Shown here in pieces: positions 33,207 through 42,700 of a stretch of 64,000 nucleotides of DNA. The first letter of the stretch is position 1. Every line of letters begins with the position of its first letter. This stretch comes from Halomonas sp. 54_146 (GTDB taxonomy: Bacteria > Pseudomonadota > Gammaproteobacteria > Pseudomonadales > Halomonadaceae), in the NCBI RefSeq assembly GCF_001507855.1, contig NZ_LGEN01000020.1, positions 1-64,000 of the forward strand, given 5' to 3'. The position numbers and the translations under genes were made by a program. A model generated the notes under the pieces. That model ran no database searches, had not been told where the DNA came from, and was given only the letters and a program-made list of their open reading frames with translations.

Positions 33207-35099
33207 CTATTGGCGCAGCCAGTTGCGCAGTTTCACTAGCATTAGCGCGCCGTCGCTTAATTCGCGGCGATCTTGAATGAGCGCCGTTAAACGGTCTGGG
33301 TAGTCGGTGATAATGGCATCGACACCCAGATCAATCAGTGTTGACATTCGGGCACGGTCATTGACGGTCCAGGCGTGTATTTCGTAGTCAAACCGCCTAG
33401 CCAGGTTGATTTCTCTTTCGGTAATTCGGTTATGGCGCAGCCCCAGCGCATCAAAGTCGCGTCGATTTAAAGTGCCTGGAAGAATCAGCTGTGCCAGTAG
33501 CGTAACGCGCAGTTCGGGGGCTTGCGTCTTAATGTGGCGCAGTAACGACGGTGACATCGTTGCCACGCGCATCGCTAACAGCGCATTGGGAAAACCGCAC
33601 GCGGTGTAGCCATCAAAGGCGTTTTGTTGGGTGGCCCAACAGCGATAGCGCTGGTCACTCTCAGCATGTAAGGCATCAATGACGGCGTTGGCTAATGCTT
33701 GCTCCTGGCCTGGTAAGGGCTTCATATCAATCATTAACCCCGCCTTGCTGCGTACAGCATTGAGCGCTTGATCTAAACCAGGGATGGTTTCATTTTGAAA
33801 AGCATCGCCAAACCAGCTTCCCACATCGTAGTGACTCAGTTCCTCTCTGGTTAGATCGCCAAACTCACGATTATCACCCGTTAGCCTTGCTAGGCTTCGG
33901 TCATGGTAAAGCATTACCTGTTGATCACGGGCTAAACGAACATCAATTTCGATGTAGTCGGCACCATCAATTAATGATTGCTCTATGGCTGCCAAGGTGT
34001 TTTCAGGGGCGACCATGGAGCTGCCGCGGTGGGCAATGACCGTTACATGGTCGCGTATCTCAAAGCTATTGAGTATCCACCATGCTTGAAGGCCGGCAAA
34101 AATCAGCACGCTGAGTTCCACCACCCAGGCAAGCCTGCCTGCATTGATGTTTTCAGGTGGTGACGCTGGGCGAGCTTCTCGGTGAGCCAGCTGCATATAA
34201 AGGCATGCAGAAAGTAACGCATTGGTGGCAATACCCACAAACGTAATGGCAAGCGTAATCAATACATAGCCCAGCAGGTACGCCAGCATTGCGGGAACAA
34301 GGACGGCATTGTGTTCAGGCAGCCACCACAGCAGTGGGGTAAAGAGCCGATCAAACAGCAGCGTAGCCAGCAGCGGAAGGCTGACAATGATCACGAGTAA
34401 GAAAAGCACGGCTGCACCAATGGAACGCCGCCAGCCTCGCGTTAAATGAACGCTGCGCTTCAATGCTTGCCAGGGGCTGCTGTTTTCCAATGCAACTAAC
34501 GGTAGCGCTAACAGCCAGCGTAAATAAAGCCAGGCGGCTGCCCATGCCCACATAGCGATGAGTGGCAGCGCGCAAGCCAGGAAATACCACAGCGCTGGGG
34601 GGCGTATGCGCTGTAAATAATAGGGGTCGATGCCGCTCAGCCAAACGCTGTATAACCAGGCAAGTGCTGCCATCAGCGGCGCAAGCAGCAATAAGTGGGT
34701 GCCCACCTGAAGAATCACTAAGCCTGCTAACGCCGGTAGCCGTTGCGTGCTCAGCCAGAGTGCTTCAAGGGCCAGTCGGTAATGGTTGTCTCGCGGCCTG
34801 ACGGCAACCTGAAGCATACCCGCCTGCTGCCAGTAAATAACCAAAAAGGTAAACCCAAGCCCTACTAACATGCCCGCTAACCCCAATGGGCTAAACAGTA
34901 GGGTGATTAACTCATCATTGGTGACCACCGCGCGGTTGAGCTGAGCAAGCAGCCCACGAATGACCCAAGTGATCGCTGGCAGCAATAAGGCTGAGGCGAG
35001 CAGGGTAAAAAACAGGTGGTAGGCGATCAGCGGGCGAAGGTGATCGCGCAGCGTGCGCAGTAAGGCCGAGCCAAGATAGGTCAAAGGCTGCATCGTCAT
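33207..35099 (-). CDS. Membrane glycerophosphodiester phosphodiesterase
   Basis: A 630 aa two-part protein. Residues 1-330 contain about eight transmembrane helices of the GPDPase_memb type. Residues 350-590 are a GDPD TIM barrel with VIAHRGSSMVAPENTLAAI, DYIEIDVRLARDQQVMLYHDRSLARLTGD (the His/Glu/Asp metal ligands), GLMIDMKPLP and NDRARMSTLIDLGVDAIITDYPDRL. Such proteins hydrolyse glycerophosphodiesters or lysophospholipids at the membrane. I choose the ATG at 35099; a TTG- or GTG-type start 17 codons upstream is possible and no ribosome site is strong. It converges on ggt. Confidence 0.9.
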   Translation of the reverse strand: MTMQPLTYLGSALLRTLRDHLRPLIAYHLFFTLLASALLLPAITWVIRGLLAQLNRAVVTNDELITLLFSPLGLAGMLVGLGFTFLVIYWQQAGMLQVAVRPRDNHYRLALEALWLSTQRLPALAGLVILQVGTHLLLLAPLMAALAWLYSVWLSGIDPYYLQRIRPPALWYFLACALPLIAMWAWAAAWLYLRWLLALPLVALENSSPWQALKRSVHLTRGWRRSIGAAVLFLLVIIVSLPLLATLLFDRLFTPLLWWLPEHNAVLVPAMLAYLLGYVLITLAITFVGIATNALLSACLYMQLAHREARPASPPENINAGRLAWVVELSVLIFAGLQAWWILNSFEIRDHVTVIAHRGSSMVAPENTLAAIEQSLIDGADYIEIDVRLARDQQVMLYHDRSLARLTGDNREFGDLTREELSHYDVGSWFGDAFQNETIPGLDQALNAVRSKAGLMIDMKPLPGQEQALANAVIDALHAESDQRYRCWATQQNAFDGYTACGFPNALLAMRVATMSPSLLRHIKTQAPELRVTLLAQLILPGTLNRRDFDALGLRHNRITEREINLARRFDYEIHAWTVNDRARMSTLIDLGVDAIITDYPDRLTALIQDRRELSDGALMLVKLRNWLRQ

Positions 35100-35175
35100 T
35101 AAACGGTAAGAATGTGCCGCCAGGGTGGCAGCAACCGCCACACCTGGCAAGGGGCTCTTTTAGTACAAGCTTTGT

Positions 35176-35199
35176 AGATAAAGAGATAAAGAGATAAAG
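35176..35199. repeat. Three perfect 8-bp units downstream of rraA
   Basis: AGATAAAG is repeated at 35176-35183, 35184-35191 and 35192-35199, ending 8 bp beyond the rraA stop on its downstream side. Confidence 0.9.
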
Positions 35200-35207
35200 A
35201 GTTCTTA

Positions 35208-35708
35208 TTAAGAAAGCGGCAGCTCATGTTCGGCAATAATGATGCCGTTATTATCCGCGTAGAGCCATTGGCCTGGCTGAAGGGTGACGCCGGCAAAGGT
35301 GACGTCGACATCGCGCTGTCCTTCGCCGCGTTTTTCGCTTTTGCGCGGGTGACTGCCCAGCGCCTGAACGCCAAGCGGTAGGGTGGCGAGTATCTCTACA
35401 TCGCGCACGCAGCCGTACATAACAACGCCTGCCCAGCCGTTTGCTACCGCTTGTTCAGCGAGCATATCCCCCAGCATGGCACAGCGGTACGAACCCCCTG
35501 CATCAACCACTAATACGGCACCGTTGCCAGGTTCGGCGACCGCTTGTTTGACCATGGAGTTATCTTCAAAGCACTTTATGGTGCGGATAGGGCCATAGAA
35601 AGCTTCATGCCCGCCAAAATTGGCAAGCTGGGGGTCGAGCACTGCGACCTCTGGGTGCGCATCGCATAGATCGGGTGTCACGATGTGAGTGTGAGTGGGC
35701 GTCGTCAT
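35208..35708 (-). CDS. rraA: RraA family protein, ribonuclease E activity regulator
   Basis: A 166 aa protein of the RraA/MenG-like fold. E. coli RraA binds the RNase E C-terminal scaffold and inhibits it; other members are oxaloacetate decarboxylase/HMG aldolases. The block [66 protein letters not shown] is characteristic, including the GD-X20-RD metal-site motif that E. coli RraA also keeps in part. AGGAGCAGG precedes the ATG. Presence of an RNase E regulator alongside an RNase J-like gene in the same window suggests the organism has both decay enzymes. Confidence 0.9.
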   Translation of the reverse strand: MTTPTHTHIVTPDLCDAHPEVAVLDPQLANFGGHEAFYGPIRTIKCFEDNSMVKQAVAEPGNGAVLVVDAGGSYRCAMLGDMLAEQAVANGWAGVVMYGCVRDVEILATLPLGVQALGSHPRKSEKRGEGQRDVDVTFAGVTLQPGQWLYADNNGIIIAEHELPLS

Positions 35709-35740
35709 TACCTGCTCCTGTGGCCTTAGCGGTCATGTAG

Positions 35741-35779
35741 AAAAACGCCCCACCCTGTAAAACAGTGGCGGGGCGTTCG
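35741..35779 (-). terminator. Rho-independent terminator of acnB
   Basis: AACGCCCC pairs with GGGGCGTT, extended by CC-CTGT/ACAG-GG, across 35745-35777. On the minus strand the stem is followed by TTTTT (35745-35741), the correct orientation for ending the acnB transcript before rraA. Confidence 0.82.
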
Positions 35780-35873
35780 GTCATCGACTCAGAAACCGTG
35801 AGGAATCACATTTTCTGCGATGGTGCGAGCATCGGCGATGGGGCGGTCTATCTCATCAAGCGCTTAACGAGCG

Positions 35874-38477
35874 TTACGCTTCTTGAGCGACCGGAATCAC
35901 GTTTGAGGCAACTTTCTGATATTCCTCAATCTCGTGAAAATTCATGTAACGATAAATCTCACCCGCCATGGCGTCAAATTCACCCATGTAACGCTGGTAT
36001 TCTTCAACGCTGGGCAGACGTCCTTCTACTGCGGCAACGGCAGCCAGCTCCGCAGAGGCGAGGTAAACGTTAGCACCATCGCCCAGGCGGTTCGGGAAGT
36101 TACGTGTAGACGTAGACACCACCGTGCTCTTGGCAGCAACGCGGGCCTGGTTACCCATACACAGTGAACAACCCGGCATTTCCATCCGCGCACCGGCGCG
36201 GCCATAGATGCCGTAGTAGCCTTCTTCGGTCAGCTGATGCTGATCCATTTTCGTTGGTGGTGCCAGCCACAACCGAGTTTTTAGACTGCCAGCAGGCTGC
36301 TTCTCAAGCAGTTTGCCCGCAGCGCGGAAGTGACCGATGTTGGTCATGCATGAACCGATAAAGACTTCGTCAATTTTCTGGCCAGCTACTTCAGACAGCA
36401 GGCGCGCATCGTCTGGGTCGTTCGGCGCACACAGAACTGGCTCTTTAATTTCAGCCAGATCAATTTCGATAATTTCAGTGTACTCGGCGTCTTGGTCAGC
36501 ACGCATCAAGCTTGGGTTGGCCAGCCACGCTTCCATACCTTCGATGCGACGGCTAATGGTGCGCTCATCGCCGTAACCGTTGCCCATCATCCATTTTAGC
36601 AGCGTGATGTTGGACTTCAGGTACTCAGTAACGCTCTCTTCTGACAGCGTAATCGTACAGCCTGCAGCTGAACGCTCGGCAGAGGCATCAGAAAGCTCAA
36701 AGGCTTGCTCAACGGTGAGGTCTTCCAGGCCTTCGATTTCCAGCACTCGTCCAGAGAAGGCGTTGATCTTGTTGGACTTATCAACCGTCAACAGACCCTG
36801 CTTGATGGCGTAAAGCGGAATGGCGTGAACCAAATCGCGCAGCGTAACGCCCGGCTGGCGCTTGCCTTTGAAGCGTACCAATACCGATTCCGGCATATCC
36901 AGCGGCATAACGCCGGTGGCGGCGGCAAACGCTACCAAGCCTGAGCCGGCTGGGAAGGAGATGCCTAGCGGGAAGCGGGTGTGCGAGTCACCGCCGGTGC
37001 CGACCGTGTCCGGTAACAGCATGCGGTTCAGCCAGCTGTGGATAATGCCGTCGCCCGGGCGCAGTGAAACACCGCCGCGATTCATAATGAAGTCAGGCAG
37101 GGTGTGGTGAGTATCCACATCCACCGGCTTCGGGTAAGCGGCAGTGTGACAGAACGACTGCATGACCAGATCAGCCTGGAAGCCCAGGCAGGCAAGGTCT
37201 TTTAGCTCATCACGGGTCATCGGGCCAGTGGTGTCCTGTGACCCTACGGTAGTCATCTTGGGTTCGCAGTACATGCCGGGGCGAACGCCGTCCAAACCAC
37301 AGGCCTTGCCGACCATTTTCTGCGCTAAGGTGAAACCTTTGCCAGTATCTTCAGGCTGGTCTGGTAGGCGGAAAACATCAGAGGTCGGAAGACCCAGTGA
37401 CTCACGCGCCTTGCCGGTTAGCCCGCGGCCAATGATCAAAGGAATACGGCCGCCAGCGCGAACTTCATCCAAAATCAGCTGCGTTTTAAGTTCAAACGTC
37501 GTCAGTACGTCATCGCTACCGTGCTTGCACACTTTACCTTCATAGGGGTAAACGTCGATGACATCGCCCATGTTCAGGTTGGTAACATCCATCTCAACCG
37601 GCAGAGCGCCTGAATCTTCCATGGTATTAAAGAAGATAGGGGCAATTTTACTACCGAAGCAGAAGCCACCGGCGCGCTTGTTGGGGGCGTAAGGGATGTC
37701 ATCACCGAAGAACCACAGCACCGAGTTAGTCGCTGATTTACGTGATGAGCCAGTGCCGACGACGTCGCCAACGTAAACAACCGGGAAGCCTTTCGCTTTA
37801 ACGTCTTCAATTTGCTTTAGCGGGCCAGTGGTGCCGGGCACGACGGGCTCGATGCCGTCACGCTCGTTTTTGAGCATGGCATTAGCGTGCAGCGGAATGT
37901 CTGGGCGCGACCAGGCATCCGGGGCAGGAGAGAGGTCATCCGTGTTAGTCTCGCCCGGCACCTTAAACACGCTCAGAGTGATCTTTTCAGCCAGTGCTGG
38001 CTTAGAAAGGAACCACTCGGCGTCAGCCCAGGACTGAATCACTTCTTTAGCAACGCTGTTACCGTTCTTAGCGCGCGTTTCCACGTCGTGGAAGGCGTCG
38101 AACATCAGCAGCGTGTGCTTGAGCTGCTCGCCTGCTTCGCGGGCAAGTTCTTCATTATCAAGCAGTTCAACCATTGAGACGATGTTATAGCCACCTTGCA
38201 TGGTGCCCAGCAGCTTAACGGCATGAATCTTGTCGATAAGTGGCGAAGTCGCTTCACCTTTAGCAATGGCGGTCAAAAAGCCTGCTTTTACATAAGCGGC
38301 TTCGTCAACGCCCGGTGGTACCCGGTTGGTGATTAAATCGAGAATAAATTCCTCTTCACCTGCCGGCGGCGCTTTGAGTAGCTCAACTAATGAGGCTACT
38401 TGTTCGGCGGTTAGAGGCTTGGGCGGGACGCCCTCAGCGGCACGTTCCTCGACATGTTGGCGGTAAGCTTCAAGCAC
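35874..38477 (-). CDS. acnB: Bifunctional aconitate hydratase 2 / 2-methylisocitrate dehydratase
   Basis: A TCA-cycle aconitase B, 867 aa, nearly collinear with the E. coli enzyme. The N-terminal HEAT-like domain starts [21 protein letters not shown]. The swivel domain carries [29 protein letters not shown]. The Fe-S ligands are in [16 protein letters not shown] and [14 protein letters not shown]. It also has the catalytic [16 protein letters not shown] and [11 protein letters not shown]. The start is GTG at 38477 with GAGAGGG upstream, matching the E. coli N-terminus MLEEYRKHV. A promoter candidate lies about 140 bp upstream. AcnB also binds mRNA when its cluster is lost in E. coli; that cannot be judged here. 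Confidence 0.98.
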   Translation of the reverse strand: MLEAYRQHVEERAAEGVPPKPLTAEQVASLVELLKAPPAGEEEFILDLITNRVPPGVDEAAYVKAGFLTAIAKGEATSPLIDKIHAVKLLGTMQGGYNIVSMVELLDNEELAREAGEQLKHTLLMFDAFHDVETRAKNGNSVAKEVIQSWADAEWFLSKPALAEKITLSVFKVPGETNTDDLSPAPDAWSRPDIPLHANAMLKNERDGIEPVVPGTTGPLKQIEDVKAKGFPVVYVGDVVGTGSSRKSATNSVLWFFGDDIPYAPNKRAGGFCFGSKIAPIFFNTMEDSGALPVEMDVTNLNMGDVIDVYPYEGKVCKHGSDDVLTTFELKTQLILDEVRAGGRIPLIIGRGLTGKARESLGLPTSDVFRLPDQPEDTGKGFTLAQKMVGKACGLDGVRPGMYCEPKMTTVGSQDTTGPMTRDELKDLACLGFQADLVMQSFCHTAAYPKPVDVDTHHTLPDFIMNRGGVSLRPGDGIIHSWLNRMLLPDTVGTGGDSHTRFPLGISFPAGSGLVAFAAATGVMPLDMPESVLVRFKGKRQPGVTLRDLVHAIPLYAIKQGLLTVDKSNKINAFSGRVLEIEGLEDLTVEQAFELSDASAERSAAGCTITLSEESVTEYLKSNITLLKWMMGNGYGDERTISRRIEGMEAWLANPSLMRADQDAEYTEIIEIDLAEIKEPVLCAPNDPDDARLLSEVAGQKIDEVFIGSCMTNIGHFRAAGKLLEKQPAGSLKTRLWLAPPTKMDQHQLTEEGYYGIYGRAGARMEMPGCSLCMGNQARVAAKSTVVSTSTRNFPNRLGDGANVYLASAELAAVAAVEGRLPSVEEYQRYMGEFDAMAGEIYRYMNFHEIEEYQKVASNVIPVAQEA

Positions 38478-39056
38478 GTTGGGGCCCTCTCATTTACGTT
38501 CTCATTGACTTTATGGTGACGGCCTACACATAGCACGGTGGTAGCCGCGTGGTGTCGGACTGCGGGGCCGATCACATATGGCATACGCTTGACAAACAGC
38601 GTGTGGTTGGATGGCTGAGATTCTACGCCAAACTGTCGACAATGTTAAGTTGGCAAACGAGGCACTCCCTTGTACTTTGTGCTGATGCTGTGACATAAGT
38701 GCATCAATAAAGCGCTTTTAATCAACTTTTTGGGGCAAACGTTAGGAAAGTTTTTTCCAATTCAGCGATTACCTTGAGCTGGACGGGTGTGATTGGCGTT
38801 ACAGCGCGTTACCATGGTTCTCAATTGATAACCTTAGCGACATGCTGTTTCTGTCGTGCTGGTAATCATGCTGATGTAAGCGTATTGACTAAAAGTGTGT
38901 GGAGCATTTTTAGGCTAATAACGATATTAGCAACGATAAATAGCTACATTAGTAATGATAAGTGCAGGGTGTAAATAATCTGCGGCAACTGGGAACTAAG
39001 CGCCATCGGTGCTTATATGTTGTACAATAGTGTTATACAAGATCGGTAATGGTGTT
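38478..39056. other. Long intergenic region between divergent acnB and miaE
   Basis: About 580 bp with no convincing gene; a 66-codon plus-strand frame at 38774 lacks a ribosome site and family features. It contains the acnB leader and promoter on the left. On the right it contains an inverted repeat TTGTA (39020-39024) / TACAA (39036-39040) close to the miaE start. The section 38700-38960 is AT-rich and unassigned. Confidence 0.6.
38620..38648 (-). promoter_or_regulatory. Candidate sigma70 promoter for acnB
   Basis: On the minus strand TTAACA (38648-38643), a 17-base spacer and TAGAAT (38625-38620) predict a start near 38613 and a 136-nt leader. No CRP or Fur consensus is evident around it. 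Confidence 0.45.
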
Positions 39057-39734
39057 ATGTCGATACAACTAAATGCTCTTCCAAAACAATTAAGTGCTCT
39101 GCCAAAGGCCAATCATACGATTGATGCCGAAGACCTTTTGCCTGAAAGTTTGTGCCAGTTTTTGGCTTGTACAACGCCCGATGCCTGGCTGCAGTGGGCG
39201 CTGGAAAATCCTGAAACGCTGCTGATCGATCATGCTCAGTGTGAAAAAAAGGCGGCGTCTACCGCCATGAGTTTGCTTTATCGCTACGTTGATCAGCCAC
39301 TGCTGCTGAGCAAAATGTCGCAATTAGCGCGCGAAGAGCTGCTGCATTTCGAGCAGGTCGTTGCGCTAATGGAGTCACGAGGCGTCGCTTATCAGCATTT
39401 AACAGCCTCACGCTACGCTGAAGGGCTTCGGCGGCATGTGCGCAGCAATGACCCTGAGCGGCTAATTGATGTGCTAATCATCGGTGCCATTATTGAAGCG
39501 CGTAGCTGTGAACGGTTCGCGCGCTTAATTCCTTATTTAGATGAAGAACTTGCCAAGTTTTATCGCACCCTGGTGAAATCAGAAGGTCGTCATTTTGAAG
39601 ACTATCTGCTGCTTGCTCGCCAGCAAACATCCAACTCAATTGATGAGCGGATCACTTTTTTTGTGGCGCGCGAAGCGGAGCTAATTACTTCGCCCGATAC
39701 GGCTTTCCGTTTTCATAGCGGTGTGCCAGCTTAA
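39057..39734 (+). CDS. miaE: tRNA-(ms2io6A37) hydroxylase
   Basis: A non-haem di-iron monooxygenase that hydroxylates the isopentenyl group of ms2i6A37 in tRNAs reading U-starting codons. The 225 aa ferritin-like four-helix protein has the iron ligands in LAREELLHFEQVVALM, the IIEARSCERF helix and KSEGRHFEDYLLLA. I start at ATG 39057, although its ribosome site is weak; the frame upstream enters the promoter region. The first codons show a 21-bp duplication (LNALPKQ/LSALPKA). It is followed after 30 bp by the giant regulator gene, on the same strand. Confidence 0.93.
   Translation: MSIQLNALPKQLSALPKANHTIDAEDLLPESLCQFLACTTPDAWLQWALENPETLLIDHAQCEKKAASTAMSLLYRYVDQPLLLSKMSQLAREELLHFEQVVALMESRGVAYQHLTASRYAEGLRRHVRSNDPERLIDVLIIGAIIEARSCERFARLIPYLDEELAKFYRTLVKSEGRHFEDYLLLARQQTSNSIDERITFFVAREAELITSPDTAFRFHSGVPA
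39069..39110. repeat. 21-bp imperfect tandem duplication at the miaE 5' end
   Basis: Units at 39069-39089 and 39090-39110 encode LNALPKQ and LSALPKA. The period of 21 preserves the frame. Confidence 0.75.
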
Positions 39735-39764
39735 GCCGCTACTAGCCTAGGCAGGATGTTGATC

Positions 39765-42700
39765 ATGCGCGATGCTCGTGAGACTGACCAATTAACCCTT
39801 TTTGGCCACTTTTCGCTTACCCAGGGCGAGGATGTGTTAACGCACTTTAGCTACGATAAAGTGAAGGCGTTACTCGTTTATCTATTACTGCATCGCCAGC
39901 CGGTTAACCGGGCTGCCTTGGCTGAGCTGTTGTGGCCCGACCAGGGGTTATCGTCAGGCAGAACTAACCTGCGTCATGCGCTGCATTGCCTACGTCAGTC
40001 GCTGGGCGAGAGTGCCGACCAAGTGTTAAGCGTCTCGCGGCAAACGATTGCTTTTCAGCTGCCTGCGAATTGGCAAGTGGATCTGCATACGTTACAGCAG
40101 TTATTGGAAGGGCCTCGTGACTTAGACACACTTGAGGCACTGATGAGCTGTTACCAAGGCGACCTGATTGAAGAGCTGCAATTAGCCAGCTGTAGTGAAT
40201 TTCAGCGCTGGCTCGTTCAAATGCGCAATGAGTGGCGCCAGCGTGTCATTCGTTTTGCTGCACAGGTGCTGGAAGCTCATGCTGATGTACCCGACACCAT
40301 GCTGGAAACGTTGGTTAGCCGTTTTTCCGGGTATGGCCCGTTTCATGAGCGCTTGGTACGCCAACTGGCTGAGCAGAACCAAATGGCCGCTGCCCACGAG
40401 CAATATAATAGCTATTTACAGCTATTGGTGCTGTCTGGCCAACAGCCAGAACCCAGTTTCTTGCAGCTGGCCAACTATTGGTCTGACGGCCATCACGACC
40501 CGCGCATGATGAGCCCACAAGGTGCGTTTTCCCGCGTGTTGGCGGCTGACAGCAAACCGCTTCGTGAAGATGAGATCGAACTGCGCCAGCTGTCGGTCAT
40601 GGCGATCCGGCTGCGTTTGAAAGGCGAGTGGCAAGACCGGTCAGCAACCCGCAATTGCCTTGCCCTGCAGTTAGAGTTATTGCGCTGGTTAGAACAGCAG
40701 TGTCACCACTTAGGGGGTTTTTGGCTACCTGGAGCCACCGGCGGTTTGGGGCTGGCGTGTTTTGGCACCCACGGCCCCGCGCATCAGTTGGCCGAGTTAG
40801 TGGCACTCTATGAACATTGCCGCCAGGCGCTTGCCCAGGAAAGCAGTCGACATTGGGCAGGCGAGGGTGATGTGCCGCACTTTGAGTTAGCGGCTGGTTT
40901 GCACAGTGGGCGAGTGGTCTATCTGCCTGAGCGTCAGCTGGCAGACCCTTTAGGTCAAGTAACACAAACATCGTTAGAGTTGATGAGCGCTGCTGAGGGT
41001 AGTGAACTTGTCATTTCCCAAGAAGCCAGCCAGCACATGCCGCCTGCGCTTGATTTGCAGCCGCGGCTGGCATCGCGCTTAGTTGCCAGCGACGGTCGTG
41101 TCCGTCTGCGTGCATTGGTGCTGGGGCAAAACGAAGGCGGCCGTGATGCGCTGCCGCCCAGCCTGGTGGGGCGTGAAACGTCGTTGCGCACCCTGCGTGA
41201 TGCGCTCGCCCGTGCGGGCATTGGCTTGCGCCAAAGTGTCTTAGTGCGCGGCGCATCCGGGATGGGAAAGTCAGCACTTATGGTTGGCTTTCGCCAGTTA
41301 GAGCTCAGCCGTGATGCGGTTATTTGCTGGCAGCCCACCACGCGTCTATCCGTGCTTGACCCCTACGGCGTCGCCCGCACGCTGGTTAGTTGGTATTTAA
41401 AGCAGGCGTTAACCGTAGACGCACTTCATGCGCTTCAGGCGACGCTAGGCCTGGATAATCTGGATGCAGGCCGCCAGCATTTATTGGAACAGGCACTGGG
41501 TGTTCATGACGTGCAAGAGATCACGCAGCTTGCCCAGAATGGTGAAGCCGTTGAACTTGTCGTCATGCTGTTGCACCGTTTAATTGAACGCCAAGCAACG
41601 ACCCATATATTGGTGCTGATGATCGATGATCTACAGTGGCTTGATGAACCTTCCTTTAATGTGTTGGCAGGGCTGCAGGCACGCCTGCCCATCAATACCG
41701 CCTTCATGTTGGTTGCCAGCCATCATGGGCGTGAAGTGCTGCCGGTGAAGCTGCATTGGGATCAGCAAATTACGCTGGGCAAGCTTGATGCGCTGCAGTC
41801 TTCTCGGCTGTTATCGCAACTCTCGCGTCGCTACCGGATCCATTTAAGCCCTCGGCTGCGTAACCAAATCATCGAACGCTGCGATGGCGTGCCGCTATAT
41901 ATGCAGGAAATTTGCCGTCGTTTGGATATGGATCGCCGCGAAGGGCGCAGTGTCCAATTTGATGAATTGCCTAAGGGGCTGCTAGGCCTATTGGCAAGCC
42001 GTATCGATCAGCTTGAAGGTGATCGTGACATTGCCCATGTGGCAGCGGTGCTTGGTAAGCGTTTTCGGTTGGATTTCTTGCTTGAGTGCAGTGGTTGGGA
42101 AAAAGGCCGCCTTACCCAGGCGCTTGAGCATATGCGGCTGTTGGAAATTATTGAACCGGTTGATAAAGACAGCGGTGATCACGAGTACCAGTTTAGCCAT
42201 CAGCTGCTTCAAGAGGCCGCTTATCTCTCTTGCCCGCGCGATGTGCGGGTGAAGCTGCACCAGCAGGTGGTAACGTTAATTGAGGAGCGCTTTCCGGTAT
42301 GGATTAGTCGCCACCCTGGCGATTTTGCCACTCATCTTCGCCGCAGCGGCCATTATGCCCGTGGCGCACGCTATTTTGAGCTAGCCGCTAGAGAAGCGCT
42401 CAAAGTGAGTGCCAATCGCACGGCGCTGCGCATGGCCGATTTCGGTTTGGCTAGCTTGCGCCACGTTGAGCACGAGATTGAGCGTGAAGTAAGCCTGCTT
42501 ACCGTGCGTGGCCAAGCGGCATTCTCTCTGGAAGGGCACGGTTCGCCCACGGCTCACGAAAGCTTCGTGCGCGCCCGTGAGTTGCTACGTGAATCGGGCA
42601 GCGACAGCCTTGAAGACCCGGAAGATTTAGAGCAAGTATTCCTGGTTAAATGGGGGCTTTGGGTAGGCTGTAGCCAACGTTACGCCCATGCAGATGCGTT

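Noticed and set aside
38774-38974. 66-codon plus-strand ORF in the acnB-miaE gap
   Set aside because: No ribosome site, unusual composition and no recognisable family; not supported as a gene.
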